A stretch of 64,000 nt of DNA from Euphorbia lathyris (Eukaryota > Streptophyta > Magnoliopsida > Malpighiales > Euphorbiaceae), in assembly GCF_963576675.1 (NCBI RefSeq), contig NC_088918.1, positions 33,327,501 through 33,391,500 on the forward strand. The letters run 5' to 3'. Both the position numbers and the translations under genes were made by a program. Below are positions 59,022 to 64,000 of the stretch, in pieces; position 1 is the stretch's first letter, and each line of letters begins with the position of its first letter. The notes beneath the pieces are model-generated. The model was given only the letters and a program-made list of their open reading frames with translations, was not told where the DNA came from and ran no database searches.

Positions 59022-61874
59022 TTATTTCCTTTTCTTTTGTTGGGACTGACTAGACCCATGTTGTGTTCTTACTGGTGTTCTCGCTTGTTCTTTCTCCCCC
59101 GTTTTGTCAGCATCGGGAGGAGGAATCCTAAAGCTGTCGGTTAAGACAGCCTTGGTCAGTTCGTTGGACAGCGCTTTAAGGCGGTCAGCGCTTTCATTTA
59201 CACCATCAAAAATGGCAACTCCCTGTCCGGAGACTTCAGCGGGTATATTGAGCTTGGCAGCGCTGATCATACTTACTATGAAAGCTTCAGACTTACCAAT
59301 CCATATAAGCGCATCAGTCAGTCCAGCAATGACTTGATGGAAGGTTTTTAGTAAATAGGTGTCATAGTACTGACGCTGAACGTTGCTGTGACGGATGTGA
59401 TTGAAGGTTTGCCTTATGATGGACAACATCTCGTTTTGTTTCATTTGGTCAGTGTCCATCTCCTGCTTGTTCAGATTTAGCAATCGAACAGCTTCACCAA
59501 TTTGCTCCACTGAGCACTGAGAGTAAGAGACCATTTGCTCATTGGTCTTGAGTTGCTCGGTGTGAAGCTGAGCAAAGAGCATCTTGACCTCAGCAGAGGT
59601 TGCATAGGCTTGGTTTGCAGCTGACAAGTTTTGAACCTGTTGTTGTAGAGAATTCAAGTGTTGAACTGTTGTCAGCTGGATCTCAGCCAGCTTGGCGATG
59701 GCGTCCTGCTTAGCTTGCTGTGTTTGATAAGTGATGATGACGTTCAGCAAGTCCTTGAATCCCTTAACTTCGTTGAGAAGCTGAGTGACCTGGGAAAGCT
59801 GAGTAGTCTCAATAGATGAAAACCCATCAGCAGGAGGAGTGGATTGTTGAAGGTCTTTGATCAATGCTTGCACTGAGTCGATTATCCTTTTGCCGGACTC
59901 AGTGGCATTCAGATAGCTTTGAGAGCCTTCAGTGACATCAGTGTGACCGGTAGGAAGAGGAGTCAAAGGAATGACATGGTCAGTGACTGGAAGTGTTGTT
60001 CCAATCTGCACTTGAGATTCTGGTAGAACTGAGGCATCGGCAGATAGATGAGTTGGAGAAGTAGCAACGCGAATACTGTCAGTGCTGACGGGGGTGGATA
60101 TGTTTGGAGTCAGCACCATGCTTGGAATAATAGCATTTACAGTAATCGGCTCAATTTGACTGGTTGAGTTTGCGGAAGCACTTAAGTCGGCATGTTCCTG
60201 TTGAGAAGAAACAGAGGCTTGCTTTTCGATGGATGCCGCAGGCTTTCTACCAACAAATTTGAGTTTTAGGGCAGAAGGGTCTTTCATTGGTTGTTGAACG
60301 GCAAAGGTAGGAAAAGTTGATAGTTCAACAGGATTCTCACTGACTTCTTTCTGACTTGCCTTGATGAGTTTTCTTCTTCGAGGAGGAGTAGGAGGATTGT
60401 CAGCTTGAATAGACTCTCCTGAGTGAGAAGGAGAGGTTTCTTCCTGATCATGATGAGGGAGATCAGTTTGCTCTTGGACTTGATCAACGTTGTGTTGGTC
60501 AAGTTCTTGCTCTTCTCCAGCAGCCAACCCAGTATTGGCGTGCTCAGCTGCAACCTCACTGGTTGTCTCCTCATTGTCCTCAGCATCATCCTGATCGCTG
60601 GTCTCGTCTTCTTCGTCTTCTTCTGAACTATCACCATCTAGTTCTTCCTCTACTTGGGAGATGAACTGATCATCCAGTTGTACCTCTTCTCCCTGTTCTT
60701 CAGACACAGTTCCTAAACACTGTGTGTAGTGAGAATCACCAGGCACAACAATGTTAGTAGGGATAGCATCGAGGGGAGTCAGTGTGGAGGACTTGTGCTT
60801 CTTCTGAGATTACTCATTAGTGTCCTCAGTTTCAGGCTCATCTTGCCTGCTCCTTTTCTCAGCTGACTTAGCAGCTGACTTCTATCTCTTAGCTGGAGAC
60901 TCAGCATCTTTTGAAGGAGTCCCAATAGCTTTTCTTTTTTGGGAAGCTGGGGCCATAGTCCTTCTTCCTTTCTGTGGGACAGCAGTTCCCTCAGCAGCAG
61001 CTTTACCTTTCTTCAAAGGCTGACCGAACTTCAATGCTCTCAGCGAAGCCGCTGTGATCTCAGATCCTCTAGCTGTTTCTTCATCAGTCAGGTCTACCTG
61101 ATGATCAATGAGGATCTTGGTGATGAGCGATCCTAGCCTCAGCGTGCCAGTACTGCGTTGGAAGCCAGCGATAAGGAATACTGGCATGTTGATCGGTTTG
61201 TACGTCAGCATATGCCAGATAAAGCATTGTTCGAAGTTCGTTGCTGAGGTAGTGCAGTTTATCTTCGGATAGATAAAGTAACTCATTAGATAATGAGCCA
61301 TCTTCTGGTGCTGACCCATAGATGAAGTTGAGACTTCTCCTGAGTGGCCCTCAGGTTTGCAAAAGTTGACCTCGTACCCAGTACCATCCTGATCTCCAGA
61401 TCTCCTTAGCCTTGCTCCCTCAGTTTTTAACTTGAGCAAATTCCCTAGGTAGAGAGGGTTGATGAAGATGGTTTTCTTTTTCACCACGGTTACCAGGTAG
61501 TCCTGGTTATCATTGGCAACGCGAAGGTTGTGGTAAAACTCCTTTACCAGGTCAGGATAGGTGTGATCCCTAATTGAAAATAGGTCAGTCCATCCATTTT
61601 GGGAAATCCACTCACAGAAAGGTTGTTCGGATTGGACGAAAGCTTCAGATACCCATCTTGAGGGTTCAACCTTCCATTCTCGGACGTTTTCGAAGACCTT
61701 TGAGTAGGTCTTGACTTTTTCAGGCTTTCCCTTACCAGAGGAGGTTTGGCCAGTTTTTCCTTTGCTCGGCGAGGTGACCCTGGTGGATTCCGGCACAAAG
61801 GTTTGCCTGGAAGTTTCATCGGAGCTGGGCTTAGAGTGGCCAGCACCGGAGATGTTGAAGGTAACTTTAGTCAT
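59022..61874 (-). pseudogene. S3 third ORF, two premature stops
   Basis: ATG 61874 (MTKVTFNISGAG) to the stop after a QQKKRK tail gives 951 codons in one frame. TAG at 60884-60882 and TAA at 60812-60810 interrupt it, both in the basic, nuclear-signal-like part. The conserved N-terminal domain (YSKVFENV, KEFYHNL, IFINPLYLGNLL, QHQKMAHY, NMPVFL), the acidic tract, the Ser/Pro linker and the Gln/Leu coiled-coil-prone C-terminal third align with S2 throughout. The stop-free N-terminal 330 residues and C-terminal 574 residues suggest recent inactivation. T1 lies about 80 bp after its stop. Confidence 0.85.
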
Positions 61875-62354
61875 AGTTTTGGAGAAGAAGGTATGGAAAT
61901 CTTAGAGAGATAGAGTGTTTGGTGAGAAATCTTTCTTTGCCTTAGTGATTCGATAATCGTAAAGAATAAAAAATGGGGAATTACCCATTATTTATAGAGG
62001 TGAGGTGTGGTGTGGATTTTATCGAATCCATATGTCAGTTTTGCCTTGGGATTGTCAACCGACAAAGATCCTGGCATTTATGACACATACGGTGTATACG
62101 TCATCCTAGAGGCTATACGCGTGCTATTGCATTTATTCTAACGGATCTAACACTCAGCATTTAGAATACTAAGCGTTTGATATTCTGAGTGGTCAGTATT
62201 GCATGAACGGATGATTTCTAAGTTTAAAACTAACTTACTCAGTGTGCAGGTTTACTCAGTATTTGCTGTTCAATTAATTTCAATGAGCACACATCAAAAA
62301 CAATCATTCAGCATAGTAATTCACTCAGCATGCATATTCATTTAGTTCAGGAAT
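61875..62354 (-). other. S3 spacer between pol and third ORF
   Basis: 480 bp, alike in length and partly in sequence to the S1 and S2 spacers; on the minus strand a TATAAATAATGG word lies about 120 bp before the third-ORF ATG. No ORF. Confidence 0.45.
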
Positions 62355-64000
62355 TTACTGAAGAGGATTAAACATACCAACAGCTTCTCTCAGTATGCTG
62401 AACTACTCACGGGCTAGTGGCTTCGTGAAGATATCCGCAAGCTGCTCGTCCGTTGGGACAAAGGTCAGCTTTATCTCACCTTTGAGTACATGGTCTCTAA
62501 TAAAGTGATGTCTGATGCTGACATGCTTCATTCTGCTGTGTTGAATTGGGTTCTTTGAAAGATCAATTACATTTTTGTTGTCACATTTGACTTCAATTGT
62601 CTTTGTTTGAACACCATAGTCTTCAAGCTGTTGCTTAATCCATAGGACTTGAGCAACACAGTGACCAGCAACAATGTACTCAGCTTCAGTGGTAGACAAG
62701 GCTACTGACGCCTGCTTTTTGCTGAACCAGGATACAAGACAGCTTCCTAAGAAGTGACATCCTCCAGAGGTGCTTTTACGTTCCAGCTTATCCCGTCCAT
62801 AGTCAGCGTCAGTGTATCCGATGAGTGTGAAATCATGAGTATTGGGATACCATAGACCTGCGTTCACTGAGCTTTGCAAATATCTAAGGATTCTTTTTAC
62901 AGCAATGTAATGAGATTCCTTAGGGTTAGATTGATATCTAGCATAGTAGCATACTGAAAACTGAATGTCCGGTCTACTGGCTGTTAAGTAAAGTAGAGAG
63001 CCTATCATACCTCGATATAATTTGCTGTCTACTGACTTACCATTCTCGTCAGCGCAGAGGACAGTGTCAGTGCCCATAGGAGTGGATATTGGCTTGCAAT
63101 TTTCCAAGTCATATTTCTTTAATATCTCCTTGGCATATTTGGCTTGACTAATGAAGATGCCATTCTTTCCTTGTTTAATTTGAAGACCGAGGAAGAAGTT
63201 GAGTTCTCCCATCGTGGACATTTCAAACTCAGTCTGCATTTGTTTGCTAAACTCCTTGCACATTGATTCGTTAGTTGCACCAAATATTATATCATCAACA
63301 TAAATTTGGGCCAGCAGGGTATCTTTACCCTTTCTCTTAATGAATAAGGTTGTATCAGTTTTGCCCCTGACGTAATTTCTAGTCAGCAGGAAACTGGTCA
63401 GCCTCTCATACCAAGCACGTGGTGCTTGTTTGAGGCCGTACAGAGCCTTTTTGAGTTTGTAAACGTGGTTTGGGAATTTAGGGTCCTCAAAACCTGGAGG
63501 TTGATTAACATAAACCTCCTCGTTTATAACTCCATTAAGAAATGCACTTTTGACATCCATTTGGAATAATTTAAAGTTCATGTAAGATGCATATGCACAT
63601 AAGATTCTAATAGCTTCTAGCCTTGCCACTGGGGCAAAGGTCTCACCGTAGTCAATACCTTCTTGCTGACTGTAGCCCTGAGCTACAAGTCTTGCTTTGT
63701 TCCTGACTACATTCCCTTGTTCATCCACCTTGTTCCTGAAGACCCATCTTGTTCCAATGGTCTTTTGACTCTTTGGATGCGGCACTAGCTCCCATACATC
63801 GTTTCTTCTGAATTGATCGAGCTCCTCTTGCATTGCGTTCATCCAGAATTCATCTTCCTCAGCATCAGCGAAGTTCTTAGGTTCCTATACTGAGACGAAG
63901 GCTACATTGCTGAGGTACTTCCTGAGTTAATTCCTCATCATCAGGGTATTCCCAGCAGAATCAAGGATTGCACTTTCTGAGTGCCCTCTTGGAATCCTTA
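62355..64000 (-). pseudogene. pol: S3 pol, RT and RNase H part (runs off right edge)
   Basis: The copia RT with [12 protein letters not shown] and YVDDIIFG, and RNase H with [13 protein letters not shown] and CDNKNVID, are open from 63842 to 62403. TAG 62405-62403 removes the last 15 or so residues before the family stop TAA 62357-62355. Upstream, TAG 63887-63885 and TAA 63929-63927 break the linker between integrase and RT. Integrase, protease and gag lie outside the window. Very similar to S2 pol in sequence. Confidence 0.9.

Larger units (their letters stand above)
47180..64000 (-). mobile_element. S3: Sirevirus-like retrotransposon, truncated by window edge, hosting T1
   Basis: The 3' LTR (47180-48512), polypurine motifs, third ORF (59022-61874) and pol (62355 to the edge) lie on the minus strand. 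The 5' part is outside. Element T1 (48979-58938) sits between the third-ORF stop and the polypurine motifs. The left target-site copy should be GTCCT (47175-47179); the partner is not visible. S3 interrupts the decayed gypsy pol. Stops in pol and in the third ORF show it is not intact. Confidence 0.9.

Noticed and set aside
1..64000. tRNA, rRNA or organelle-derived inserts
   Set aside because: I looked for conserved tRNA arms, rDNA and plastid-like blocks and saw none; the only tRNA-related sequences are the two 12-base primer sites.

Overview
This window looks like nuclear DNA of a flowering plant, probably a eudicot, from a repeat-rich region. Nearly everything in it is transposable-element sequence: Ty1/copia (Sirevirus-like) and Ty3/gypsy (Tat/Retand-like) LTR retrotransposons, plant LINEs, MULE-type and CACTA-type non-autonomous elements, and a solo LTR. 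I see no intact host gene. One 102-bp exon on the minus strand (24863-24964) resembles part of the chloroplast maltose exporter MEX1, but it stands alone. I cannot name the species.

Layout. (1) 1-15234: LINE A on the minus strand, split by Sirevirus-like element S1 (601-14520, minus, TSD GTAAT). S1 itself carries a 2262-bp solo LTR (2765-5026, TSD GCAGC) inside its third ORF. (2) 15235-17293: AT-rich DNA with two palindromic MULE-type elements, each flanked by a perfect 9-bp target duplication (15566-16081 and 16294-17240). (3) 17294-23480: LINE B, near full length on the minus strand, with an internal segment of about 1.9 kb (19861-21777) turned round. It is followed by a 5'-truncated LINE C tail on the plus strand (23666-23979). 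(4) 23992-28984: CACTA-type ends, the MEX1-like exon, a local duplication and a decayed LTR. (5) 28985-31706 and 43184-47179: a badly decayed Tat-type gypsy region, split by Sirevirus-like element S2 (31707-43178, plus, TSD GCAAG). (6) 47180-64000: Sirevirus-like element S3 (minus, runs off the right edge) inserted in the old gypsy pol. S3 in turn contains a complete young Tat/Retand element T1 (48979-58938, minus, TSD CGGTA).

The Sirevirus-like elements share one plan: an LTR of about 1.35 kb, a Met-tRNA primer site, gag with several zinc knuckles, pol (protease, integrase, RT, RNase H), a spacer, a third ORF of about 950-1000 codons in the 'envelope-like' position, and three spaced polypurine motifs before the 3' LTR. 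Only the S2 third ORF (945 codons) is intact; every gag and pol that can be read carries stops or frameshifts. T1 has a single gag-pol frame with two RNase H domains. On the opposite strand it carries a gene with a gypsy-type 'transposase_28' domain that appears to be interrupted by spliceosomal introns. Hand-counted LTR divergence is about 2% for S1 and about 0.6-0.7% for S2 and T1. The S1 insertion is therefore older than S2 and T1, and T1 entered after S3.
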